A DNA stretch of 11,247 nt from Bacteroidaceae bacterium (GTDB lineage: Bacteria > Bacteroidota > Bacteroidia > Bacteroidales > Bacteroidaceae): contig JAQVXN010000037.1 of NCBI GenBank assembly GCA_028709135.1, positions 1-11,247 on the forward strand, read 5' to 3'. Shown here one piece after another: positions 5,425 through 11,247 of this stretch. Numbering within the stretch: position 1 is the stretch's first letter; each line of letters opens with the position of its first letter. The notes beneath the pieces were generated by a model. It worked only from the letters and a program-made list of their open reading frames with translations. It had not been told where the DNA came from and ran no database searches. The translations under genes and the position numbers were made by a program.

Positions 5425-7194
5425 TTATTCGAAAGCGCCCATACGAAGTACGCGCACTTCATCTTCCGTAAGGAAGCGCCATTCGCCACGACGCAAATTC
5501 TTTTTAGTTAATCCAGCAAAATAAACGCGATCCAATTTAACAACACGATAGCCGAGATGTTCAAAAATGCGACGCACAATGCGGTTTTTTCCACTATGGA
5601 TTTCGATGCCTACCTGTTTCTTGTCCATCTCGCTGGCATATTCAACGGCATCTGCTTTTATCACACCATCTTCCAATTCAATGCCGTCCGCAATTTGCTT
5701 CAAATCACCAGCAGAAACAGATTTATCAAGATAGACATGATAGATTTTCTTCTTCAAAAATTTTGGGTGCATAAGTTTTGACGCCATGTCGCCATCATTT
5801 GTCAGGAGCAATACGCCAGTTGTATTTCGATCCAAACGTCCAATGGGATAAATTCTCTCAGGGCAGGCACCTTTAACAAGATCCATAACCGTTTTACGAT
5901 CTTGAGGATCATCGCTCGTAGTGACAAAATCTTTAGGTTTGTTTAGCAGAATATAAATCTTGTCCTCCAATTTTACACCTTCCTCATGGAATTTGACTTC
6001 ATCAGTCCTCAAAACTTTACTACCAAGTTCCTTTATTACTTCTCCATTTACTGTCACCAAGCCAGCCTGAATATATTTGTCAGCTTCACGGCGAGAACAG
6101 ATACCTGCGTTAGAAAGAAACTTATTTAAACGTATAGGTTGCGTGGGATCCACGTTTTCTTCCTTATAACGTAATACTTTCTTCTCACTATATTTTGCAG
6201 ACGGATCGTAATCCGGGGTACGAGGTTGAAAGCGAGAGGGACGACGTTGTTGATAACCGTCTTGGTGTTGATAACCTCCACTTGAACGACGATCAGGATC
6301 AAAACGATTATATGAAGAACGCCCATCAACCGGTCTATTATTATATCCGTCACCTTGTCTATTATTATAGGAAGAATATCCTTCGCGGTACCCAGAATCC
6401 GTACGGTTATACCCGCCATCACTGCGATTATTGTCGTATGAGCGACCGGGACCACGCTGATAGCCACCTTGCGGACGACGATTAGATGAGTTATAATTGC
6501 CCCCATTATCGTAACGATTATAACTACGTTTTTGATAGCTACCATTTCCTTCGCCAGATTGACGATTATCCATTGTATGTTGATTATATGCTTCACGTGG
6601 AGAGAATTGCATATCCTCCTGCACGTCACGATTATTACGATAGCCTCCTTCACGTTGTTGGTAACCACCTTGGCGATAACCACCCTGTTGATAGCCACCT
6701 TCTCTTTGCTGATAGCCACCTTCACGACGTTGGTAACCGTTCTGATAGCCACCTTCTCTTTGCTGATAACCACCTTCTCGACGTTGATAGCCGTTCTGGT
6801 AACCACCTTCACGTTGCTGATAGCCGCCTTCACGTTGTTGGTAGCCACCTTCACGTTGCTGGTAGCCGCCTTGGCGATAACCACCCTGTTGATAACCGCC
6901 TTCTCTTTGGTAGCCGCCTTCTCTTTGGTAGCCGCCTTCACGACGCTGATATCCACCTTGATAACCCTCATCACGCCGCTGATAACCACCTTCTCGTGAT
7001 TGATAGTCTCCGCCGTTTTCACGTGAACTTCGTGTATCAGTATAAGGCGATATTTTTTCACTAAACGGTATGTGCCTACGAATACGTGGCCGCCCTGTGG
7101 TTTCTTTTACTTCACTAGACTCTGCTGGTTGTGAATTGACGTTTTTCTGTTCATTCGCAGAATCATTCTGCGTTTCCATGTTTTCTTCACTCAT
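5425..7194 (-). CDS. RluB/RsuA-family rRNA pseudouridine synthase with Gly-Tyr-Gln-Arg repeat extension
   Basis: The C-terminal ~240 residues are a standard RsuA/RluB/RluE/RluF enzyme that isomerises uridine in rRNA. An S4 RNA-binding domain lies at about 353-400 (IRLNKFLSNAGICSRREADK). The catalytic motif GRLDRNTTGVLLLTNDGD follows (452-469), with Asp455 as the expected nucleophile, and the family's GKNRIVRRIFEHLGY (535-549). The target site (23S or 16S) cannot be decided, so no symbol is given. About 350 residues precede the S4 domain. Residues 61-185 are tandem GGYQQRE-type units, and 215-320 are looser Asn/Arg/Gly/Tyr-rich sequence. Family members without this extension are about 230-290 residues. 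ATG at 7192-7194 gives an acidic N-terminus (MSEENMETQN). The gene follows purB by 88 nt and precedes asnS by 18 nt, so co-transcription is likely. Confidence 0.93.
   Translation of the reverse strand: MSEENMETQNDSANEQKNVNSQPAESSEVKETTGRPRIRRHIPFSEKISPYTDTRSSRENGGDYQSREGGYQRRDEGYQGGYQRREGGYQREGGYQREGGYQQGGYRQGGYQQREGGYQQREGGYQQREGGYQNGYQRREGGYQQREGGYQNGYQRREGGYQQREGGYQQGGYRQGGYQQREGGYRNNRDVQEDMQFSPREAYNQHTMDNRQSGEGNGSYQKRSYNRYDNGGNYNSSNRRPQGGYQRGPGRSYDNNRSDGGYNRTDSGYREGYSSYNNRQGDGYNNRPVDGRSSYNRFDPDRRSSGGYQHQDGYQQRRPSRFQPRTPDYDPSAKYSEKKVLRYKEENVDPTQPIRLNKFLSNAGICSRREADKYIQAGLVTVNGEVIKELGSKVLRTDEVKFHEEGVKLEDKIYILLNKPKDFVTTSDDPQDRKTVMDLVKGACPERIYPIGRLDRNTTGVLLLTNDGDMASKLMHPKFLKKKIYHVYLDKSVSAGDLKQIADGIELEDGVIKADAVEYASEMDKKQVGIEIHSGKNRIVRRIFEHLGYRVVKLDRVYFAGLTKKNLRRGEWRFLTEDEVRVLRMGAFE
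6640..7014 (-). repeat. Coding tandem repeats (GGYQQRE-type units) in the pseudouridine synthase gene
   Basis: About 125 codons are built from 7-residue GGYQQRE units and variants (GGYQRE, GGYRQ, GGYQNGYQRRE). A higher-order duplication is visible: a 22-residue block running from REGGYQQGGYRQ to REGGY occurs identically at residues 97-118 (6841-6906) and 164-185 (6640-6705). The two DNA copies differ at about seven mostly synonymous sites. Near-identical protein with drifted codons suggests segmental duplication followed by selection on the protein. The absence of stop codons in the repeats also leaves other frames open; those are artefacts. Confidence 0.93.
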
Positions 7195-7282
7195 TTTTTA
7201 AAAAATTTAGCCTCGCGGCTCATTTATATTATAATTATTTTCTTAATCATCAAACCTCACGGTCTGAATTTTATTTTGTCTC
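7195..7282 (-). other. purB to pseudouridine synthase gap with a GNRA mini-hairpin
   Basis: This is an 88-nt AT-rich gap. On the minus strand it holds AGCC-GCGA-GGCT (7209-7220), a 4-bp stem capped by a GCGA (GNRA-type) tetraloop, followed by AAATTTTTT and then the start codon 14 nt away. It could be a weak terminator or attenuator, or a translation-level element. No TAnnTTTG promoter is visible, so read-through from purB is the simplest reading. Confidence 0.3.
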
Positions 7283-8629
7283 TCAAATTCCCGTATAGGA
7301 ATGCGGTGTAATAGCTCTCAGTTCCATTTTTACTGATTCAGATACGTCCAATTTATTAATAAAATCATCTATTGTTTTTTCCGTTATGTCCTGATTTGTT
7401 CTTGTCAAAGCTTTCAACGCCTCGTATGGATGAGGATAAGCTTCTCGACGCAAAATTGTTTGAATCGCTTCTGCAACGACAGCCCAACAATTGTCCAAGT
7501 CACTATTAATACTTTCCCGATGAAGTAAAAGTTTACGTAAACCTTTCAATGTACTTGCGATGGCAATCATCATGTGCCCTAAAGGTACGCCGACATTGCG
7601 CAATACGGTAGAATCCGTCAAGTCGCGCTGCAAACGAGAAATAGGAAGTTTCATACTCAAGAAAGACAGAATCGCATTAGCCATGCCCAGATTACCTTCC
7701 GAGTTTTCGAAATCAATAGGATTAACTTTATGCGGCATCGCACTCGACCCCACTTCGCCTTCTTTAATTTTTTGTTTGAAATAATTCATCGAAATATACT
7801 GCCAGAAGTCACGATCCAAATCAATCAGGATGGTATTGATGCGCTTCAATGCATCAAAAATTTGGCCCAATCCATCATAATTGGAAATTTGCGTGGTAAA
7901 TTCCTCTCGCTCCAAGCCAAGACGTTCGCTTACAAAGCGGTCGCAAATATTTTTCCAATCAAACTGAGGAAAGGCCACATGATGAGCATTCAAATTTCCC
8001 GTGGCACCCCCGAATTTAGCAGGAAAAGGCAATTGTTTCAAAACAGCGAACTGGCGTTCCAGACGATAACCAAACACGCGGATTTCTTTTCCCAAACGCG
8101 TAGGTGAAGCAGGTTGTCCGTGAGTATGTGCCAGCATAGGAATATCTTTCCATTCCTCGGCATAGGTATTTATTTGATCTATAAGTTCCTGCAAAGCAGG
8201 CTCATAAACGTTTGTCAGTGCCTCTTTCAACATTAAAGGGAACGACGTGTTATTGATGTCTTGTGATGTCAGTCCGAAATGGATAAATTCCTTATAGGCA
8301 TCCAGGCCTCCTATTTCATCAAATTTCTCCTTAATAAAATATTCGATTGCTTTCACGTCGTGATTAGTCACTTTTTCAATATCCTTCACACGCTGAGCAT
8401 CGGTTTCTGTCAACTGTTCGTAAAGCTTACGCAAGCGCGGAAACAAATTTGAATCAAATTCCTTTAACTGGGGCAATGGCAATTCAGCGAGCATAATGAA
8501 ATATTCTATTTCTACTCTTACACGATGCTTAATTAAAGCATACTCCGAAAAATAAGGTGAAAGGCAGTCAACTTTACTCCGATAGCGTCCGTCTATAGGT
8601 GAAACGGCAGTAAGTACATCTAAATCCAT
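7283..8629 (-). CDS. purB: Adenylosuccinate lyase
   Basis: PurB catalyses two fumarate-releasing steps of purine synthesis: SAICAR to AICAR and adenylosuccinate to AMP. The 448-residue product shows SPIDGRYRSK near the start, TSQDINNT (121-128), and HTHGQPA (168-174, with His170 as the likely general acid). The fumarase/aspartase superfamily signature GSSAMPHKVNP (294-304) carries Ser295, the likely base. The frame stays open a further 66 codons upstream, to a TTG at 8827. The ATG at 8627-8629 (MDLDVLTAVSPIDGR) is chosen because it matches the family N-terminus and because the promoter at 8650-8657 lies inside that upstream stretch. purB is the first gene of the unit running to the PrcB-like gene and is divergent from the kinase gene at 8881. 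Confidence 0.97.
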   Translation of the reverse strand: MDLDVLTAVSPIDGRYRSKVDCLSPYFSEYALIKHRVRVEIEYFIMLAELPLPQLKEFDSNLFPRLRKLYEQLTETDAQRVKDIEKVTNHDVKAIEYFIKEKFDEIGGLDAYKEFIHFGLTSQDINNTSFPLMLKEALTNVYEPALQELIDQINTYAEEWKDIPMLAHTHGQPASPTRLGKEIRVFGYRLERQFAVLKQLPFPAKFGGATGNLNAHHVAFPQFDWKNICDRFVSERLGLEREEFTTQISNYDGLGQIFDALKRINTILIDLDRDFWQYISMNYFKQKIKEGEVGSSAMPHKVNPIDFENSEGNLGMANAILSFLSMKLPISRLQRDLTDSTVLRNVGVPLGHMMIAIASTLKGLRKLLLHRESINSDLDNCWAVVAEAIQTILRREAYPHPYEALKALTRTNQDITEKTIDDFINKLDVSESVKMELRAITPHSYTGI

Positions 8630-8649
8630 GCGTATAATTAATTGTTTTG

Positions 8650-8657
8650 CAAAGTTA
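8650..8657 (-). promoter_or_regulatory. Bacteroidota -7 promoter element for purB
   Basis: The minus strand reads TAACTTTG followed by CA, a perfect TAnnTTTG match. The transcript would start near 8643-8645, leaving an untranslated leader of only about 15 nt before the purB ATG. A -33 match is weak (ATTG, about 17 nt upstream). No purine riboswitch fits in so short a leader. Confidence 0.75.
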
Positions 8658-8816
8658 CAGCTTTTACATCGAACAATTTGTTTTTTATGATCAAAATCAT
8701 ATTCTTCCGTTCTCTTTTCTTCTAAAAAACCTGTAACTTCGTCAACTACACTTGTTTTTGACTTCCAGGGTGTCTTTTTTGGGCTCTTTTTTACTCGCTT
8801 TCGAAAAATTAAGCTG

Positions 8817-8824
8817 TATATTTG
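8817..8824 (+). promoter_or_regulatory. Bacteroidota -7 promoter element for the kinase gene
   Basis: TATATTTG followed by CA matches TAnnTTTG exactly. The start of transcription would fall near 8830, leaving about 50 nt before the ATG at 8881. Upstream are two direct copies of TCTTTTTT (8773-8780 and 8785-8792), 12 bp apart. This is an AT-rich tract that could aid polymerase binding, but the -33 TTTG is not clear. The element is divergent from the purB promoter, about 160 bp away. Confidence 0.68.
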
Positions 8825-8831
8825 CAAGCCT

Positions 8832-8852
8832 AGAACGTACCTGCATCGTTCT
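8832..8852 (+). promoter_or_regulatory. Hairpin or inverted repeat at the 5' end of the kinase transcript
   Basis: AGAACG (8832-8837) pairs with CGTTCT (8847-8852) around a 9-nt loop. It begins almost at the predicted transcription start. It could be an operator for a repressor, or a 5' stem that stabilises the mRNA. Neither is shown by the sequence alone. Confidence 0.35.
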
Positions 8853-8880
8853 TTAAAATAAAAACACTTTAATTTAGAAT

Positions 8881-9984
8881 ATGGAAAAATCAGAATTATT
8901 TGACATCATCTCGCAGTTCTCCATCAATGGCACCGTGAAAGAGGTAAAAACTCTGGGCAATGGGCTCATTAATGATACTTTCAAGGTAACAACAAAAGAA
9001 GCAGACCAACCTGATTACGTATTGCAACATGTAAATAATGCCATCTTCACAGATGTAGACATGCTCATGCACAATATCGTAGCCGTTACCACTCACATCC
9101 GTAAAAAATTAGAAGCGTCTGGCACTCAAGACATCGACAGAAAAGTACTCTCCTTTATACCCAACCGCAGTACAGGTAAATATTATTTTCTCGCTGCTGA
9201 TGGTAAATATTGGCGCATCATGGTTTTCATTCCGGATGCCGTGACCAAAACAGAAGTCACTCCGGCATCCTCTTACGACGTTGGTATCGCTTTCGGCAAT
9301 TTCCAGGCCATGCTCTCTGACATTCCTGAAAAGTTGAGTGAAACCATTCCTGATTTTCACAACATGGAATTCCGCATGCAGCAACTTCGTGATGCCATCA
9401 AAGCAGACAAAGCAGGTCGTGTAGCAGAAATGCGCCCTCTCATTGACGCCATCATGACGGATGCTGACGAAATGTGCAAGGGAGAACGACTTTATCGCGA
9501 GGGTAAACTACCAAAACGCATCTGTCACTGCGACACAAAAGTAGACAATCTGATGTTTGATCAGGCTGGCAACGTGCTTTGCGTCATCGACCTAGACACG
9601 GTAATGCCCAATTTCGTATTCAGTGACATTGGCGACTTTCTACGCTCTGCAGCGAATACAAGCAAAGAAGACGAAAAGGAACTTGACAAAGTAAATTTCA
9701 ATTTCGAAATTTTTAAAGCCTTTACAAAAGGCTATTTGAAATCTGCCAAGAGCTTTTTGCTCCCCATCGAAATTGAGAATATTCCCTATGCTGCCATGTT
9801 ATTCCCCTTCATGCAAACCGTCCGGTTCTTTGCAGATTATCTTGATGGAGACAACTATTACAAAATACAATATCCGGAACACAATCTGGTACGCAGCCGG
9901 GCACAATGGAAACTCTACGAAAGCGTACGCGCTGCCGTGCCGCAAATGACAGATTTCGTACAACAGTGTATTGCAGAAATGTAG
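8881..9984 (+). CDS. N-acetylhexosamine 1-kinase-like phosphotransferase (APH fold)
   Basis: The 367-residue cytoplasmic protein belongs to the aminoglycoside phosphotransferase (APH) superfamily. By eye it aligns along its whole length with Bifidobacterium NahK (about 359 residues), which phosphorylates GlcNAc and GalNAc at C1. Matching blocks are the nucleotide loop region (LGNGLINDTFKV, 25-36) and YVLQHVNNAIFTDVDMLM. The catalytic HCDTKVDN (216-223) carries Asp218 as the likely base, and IDLDTVMP (236-243) carries Asp237 for metal binding. EDEKELDKVNF and ADYLDGDNYY...YPEHNLVR lie near the end. Sugar specificity cannot be read from sequence, and related Bacteroidota proteins are often named only as phosphotransferases. 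The gene is a single-gene unit with its own promoter and terminator. Some neighbours of NahK in bifidobacteria (lacto-N-biose phosphorylase and others) are absent here. Confidence 0.85.
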   Translation: MEKSELFDIISQFSINGTVKEVKTLGNGLINDTFKVTTKEADQPDYVLQHVNNAIFTDVDMLMHNIVAVTTHIRKKLEASGTQDIDRKVLSFIPNRSTGKYYFLAADGKYWRIMVFIPDAVTKTEVTPASSYDVGIAFGNFQAMLSDIPEKLSETIPDFHNMEFRMQQLRDAIKADKAGRVAEMRPLIDAIMTDADEMCKGERLYREGKLPKRICHCDTKVDNLMFDQAGNVLCVIDLDTVMPNFVFSDIGDFLRSAANTSKEDEKELDKVNFNFEIFKAFTKGYLKSAKSFLLPIEIENIPYAAMLFPFMQTVRFFADYLDGDNYYKIQYPEHNLVRSRAQWKLYESVRAAVPQMTDFVQQCIAEM

Positions 9985-10011
9985 CACATTGCCAGATCGT
10001 TAAATATCTAA

Positions 10012-10049
10012 AAATGAGGAGAAAGACATGATTGTTTTTCTCCTCATTT
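10012..10049 (+). terminator. Intrinsic terminator of the kinase gene
   Basis: A 13-bp perfect stem pairs AAATGAGGAGAAA (10012-10024) with TTTCTCCTCATTT (10037-10049) around a 12-nt loop, and is followed by the T-rich CTTTACTT. The far side also gives a T tract on the minus strand, so it may also stop transcripts arriving from the right-hand convergent gene. It begins 28 nt after the kinase stop. Confidence 0.88.
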
Positions 10050-10426
10050 CTTTACTTCCAAGTATAAATCATCCTTTATTCTAATTATTGGTGTCCAGTA
10101 AAAGCTTTCATAACGAGTTATACATACTATTTCGTTCATCCAAATATAAGAGATATTAGGACATCAAAAAGGCTGTGTTTCTTTTAATAAGATCTTTCCT
10201 AGAAAAAACTTTTCCGGATTTCAATTGAAGGCGTTTTTACCAGACAAACGAAGAGGTAACTAGATGATTTACACTTCGGGAAACTCAGAATTTCTATTTA
10301 AGAGAGAATACGACTAGAATAACCTGTACAAGTAGGCTAAACTACCTTTTTCAAATTTTACCGGACATTCATAAACAGATCTGCCATTTGATATTCTGCG
10401 CACAATGAATCATGCCCCATAAAAAT
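10050..10426. other. Gene-free AT-rich intergenic stretch
   Basis: No open frame longer than a few tens of codons was found. The stretch separates the convergent kinase and oxidoreductase genes. It contains the inverted-repeat pair described separately (10092-10367). No clear terminator was found just past the oxidoreductase stop at 10427; only short imperfect dyads such as ATGATTCAT are visible there. Confidence 0.6.
10092..10367. mobile_element. Possible insertion-element remnant or MITE bounded by 12-bp inverted repeats
   Basis: TGTCCAGTAAAA (10092-10103) and TTTTACCGGACA (10356-10367) are inverted repeats matching at 11 of 12 positions, 276 bp apart outer edge to outer edge. A third, weaker copy in the same orientation as the right end lies at 10235-10246 (TTTTACCAGACA). 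The termini resemble the TGTCCGGT-type ends I recall for some Bacteroidota IS4-like elements, but this is from memory. No transposase frame remains and no target-site duplication is visible at the flanks. It could also be coincidence in AT-rich DNA. Confidence 0.33.
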
Positions 10427-11247
10427 TTACTTTTTTAATCCTAAAGTACATCGATCTACAAGATAGACAATGCTAACATAAGGAATTCCGGCATTTGTTT
10501 GTAAACCAATCTCACATGTTCGACTATTACTGTAACCAATGCGGATACCTTTCTGTTTAATCTGAGGGCTCAACTTACGTAGTGCATACGTATTAAGTTC
10601 AGGATGCGTAAATCCTTTATCTCCTGCAAATCCACAGCATCCAACTTCTTCAGGAACAAAAACATTTGTAGAACAAAGTTTGGCAAGAGCAATAAGCGTG
10701 TCATCGAGTCCCATCAATCGCATGGAGCAAGTAATATGCACAGCAATTGGTTCTTCTATCAGATTGAATGTCAGACGATCGCGCAAAAAGGTATATATAA
10801 ACTCAGCAGGTTCATACATTTTTATATTTTTAATCTTTTGGCGCATACGGTGAAGACACGGGCTCTGATCACACAGAACAGGATATTCGCCTTCATGGCT
10901 TGCACTCCATAAAGCAGCTTCAAGTTGGGCCGTTTTCTCATCCGCTATCTCAAACATCCCTTTACTTTCCCAAATAGTACCGCAACAGAGGTTTTGCATA
11001 TTATCAGGATAAATAATCTCACATCCGGCCTTTAATAGCAAATGCTCTACCTCATTGATAAGCGGCTTATCCACAGGTGATTTTTGGGGCAATCGAAATG
11101 TCTGATTAATGCAGCTTGGAAAATAAACAACTTTGAGACGCGTCTGATTTTGAAGTTCCCAAGCTTTCAATGTGCGTTCTCGCTTCTGAACGTCAAAACT
11201 GTAATAAGGCTTCGGCAAGGAAGGAGTCCAGAGAGGTATGCCCATAC
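10427..11247 (-). CDS. FAD/Fe-S oxidoreductase (D-lactate dehydrogenase/glycolate oxidase type), C-terminal part only
   Basis: The frame is open at the right edge, so only the last ~273 residues are visible; the Met at 11243-11245 is internal, not the start. The visible part holds two cysteine-rich CCG domains, as in the C-terminal Fe-S half of fused D-lactate dehydrogenases and in GlcF/LldE-type subunits. The first runs from YFPSC to NLCCGTIWESKG. The second runs from HITCSMRLMGLDD to EVGCCGFAGDKGFTHPELN. Additional cysteines (CDQSPC, SRTCEIG) may bind clusters or a heterodisulfide-like centre. Such fused enzymes are usually about 900-1000 residues, with an N-terminal FAD-binding domain and a ferredoxin-like 4Fe-4S part in the middle. 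They pass electrons from D-2-hydroxyacids to quinone or another acceptor. The exact substrate cannot be told. The gene converges on the kinase gene. Confidence 0.85.
   Translation of the reverse strand, partial: MGIPLWTPSLPKPYYSFDVQKRERTLKAWELQNQTRLKVVYFPSCINQTFRLPQKSPVDKPLINEVEHLLLKAGCEIIYPDNMQNLCCGTIWESKGMFEIADEKTAQLEAALWSASHEGEYPVLCDQSPCLHRMRQKIKNIKMYEPAEFIYTFLRDRLTFNLIEEPIAVHITCSMRLMGLDDTLIALAKLCSTNVFVPEEVGCCGFAGDKGFTHPELNTYALRKLSPQIKQKGIRIGYSNSRTCEIGLQTNAGIPYVSIVYLVDRCTLGLKK

Noticed and set aside
6640..7014. The periodic repeats could be mistaken for a CRISPR array.
   Set aside because: Units are 15-33 bp, contiguous, in frame and coding, with no unique spacers and no cas genes nearby.
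6126..7064. Long open frames on both strands overlapping the repeat region (for example 311 codons on the minus strand and 192 on the plus strand).
   Set aside because: They are products of the stop-free tandem repeats in other frames. Their translations are low-complexity and unlike any protein, while the main frame joins directly to a clear enzyme domain.
8630..8827. N-terminal extension of purB: the frame is open 66 codons upstream, to a TTG at 8827.
   Set aside because: The family N-terminus begins at the ATG at 8627-8629, and a perfect TAnnTTTG promoter element lies inside the extension, so it would not be on the transcript.
8881..9984. Antibiotic (aminoglycoside) resistance kinase, suggested by the APH fold.
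   Set aside because: Full-length resemblance is to N-acetylhexosamine 1-kinase, including the IDLDTVMP and YPEHNLVR blocks, which points to sugar metabolism rather than resistance.

Overview
The window looks like a chromosomal, mostly housekeeping segment from a member of the Bacteroidota, most likely the order Bacteroidales. Three things point there. The promoters found carry the TAnnTTTG -7 element typical of this phylum. No gene start checked has a convincing Shine-Dalgarno sequence. The protein sequences (L13, S9, S2 with an acidic tail, AsnRS, a NahK-like kinase, a Gly/Tyr/Gln-rich pseudouridine synthase) match Bacteroidales forms as I remember them. Genus cannot be fixed from sequence alone. 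The intergenic stretches are AT-rich.

Layout, left to right. Positions 1-421 hold no recognisable gene. Positions 428-3339 form a minus-strand ribosomal protein operon, rplM-rpsI-rpsB-tsf. It is read from a promoter at 3332-3339 to a strong intrinsic terminator at 423-458. A ~130-nt leader with two hairpins precedes rplM, and a 135-nt structured gap precedes rpsB. Positions 3394-8657 form a second minus-strand unit: purB, an rluB/rsuA-family pseudouridine synthase with a long repetitive N-terminal extension, asnS, and a small exported PrcB-like protein. It starts at a promoter at 8650-8657 and ends at a terminator at 3394-3440. purB is divergent from a plus-strand sugar kinase gene of the N-acetylhexosamine 1-kinase family (8881-9984), which has its own promoter at 8817-8824 and terminator at 10012-10049. 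Positions 10050-10426 hold no gene but contain a pair of near-perfect 12-bp inverted repeats that may mark a decayed or non-autonomous insertion element. At the right edge, on the minus strand, lies the C-terminal part of an FAD/Fe-S oxidoreductase of the D-lactate dehydrogenase/glycolate oxidase type.

Functionally, both minus-strand operons serve translation and growth: ribosomal proteins and EF-Ts in one; purine synthesis, rRNA modification and asparaginyl-tRNA charging in the other. The kinase probably feeds amino sugars into metabolism. I see no defence system, CRISPR array, prophage, tRNA or rRNA gene, and no clear new multi-gene system. The best leads are the repetitive extension of the pseudouridine synthase, the two possible ribosomal-protein leader RNAs (one containing an anti-Shine-Dalgarno-like segment), the PrcB-like protein in a housekeeping operon, and the inverted-repeat remnant.
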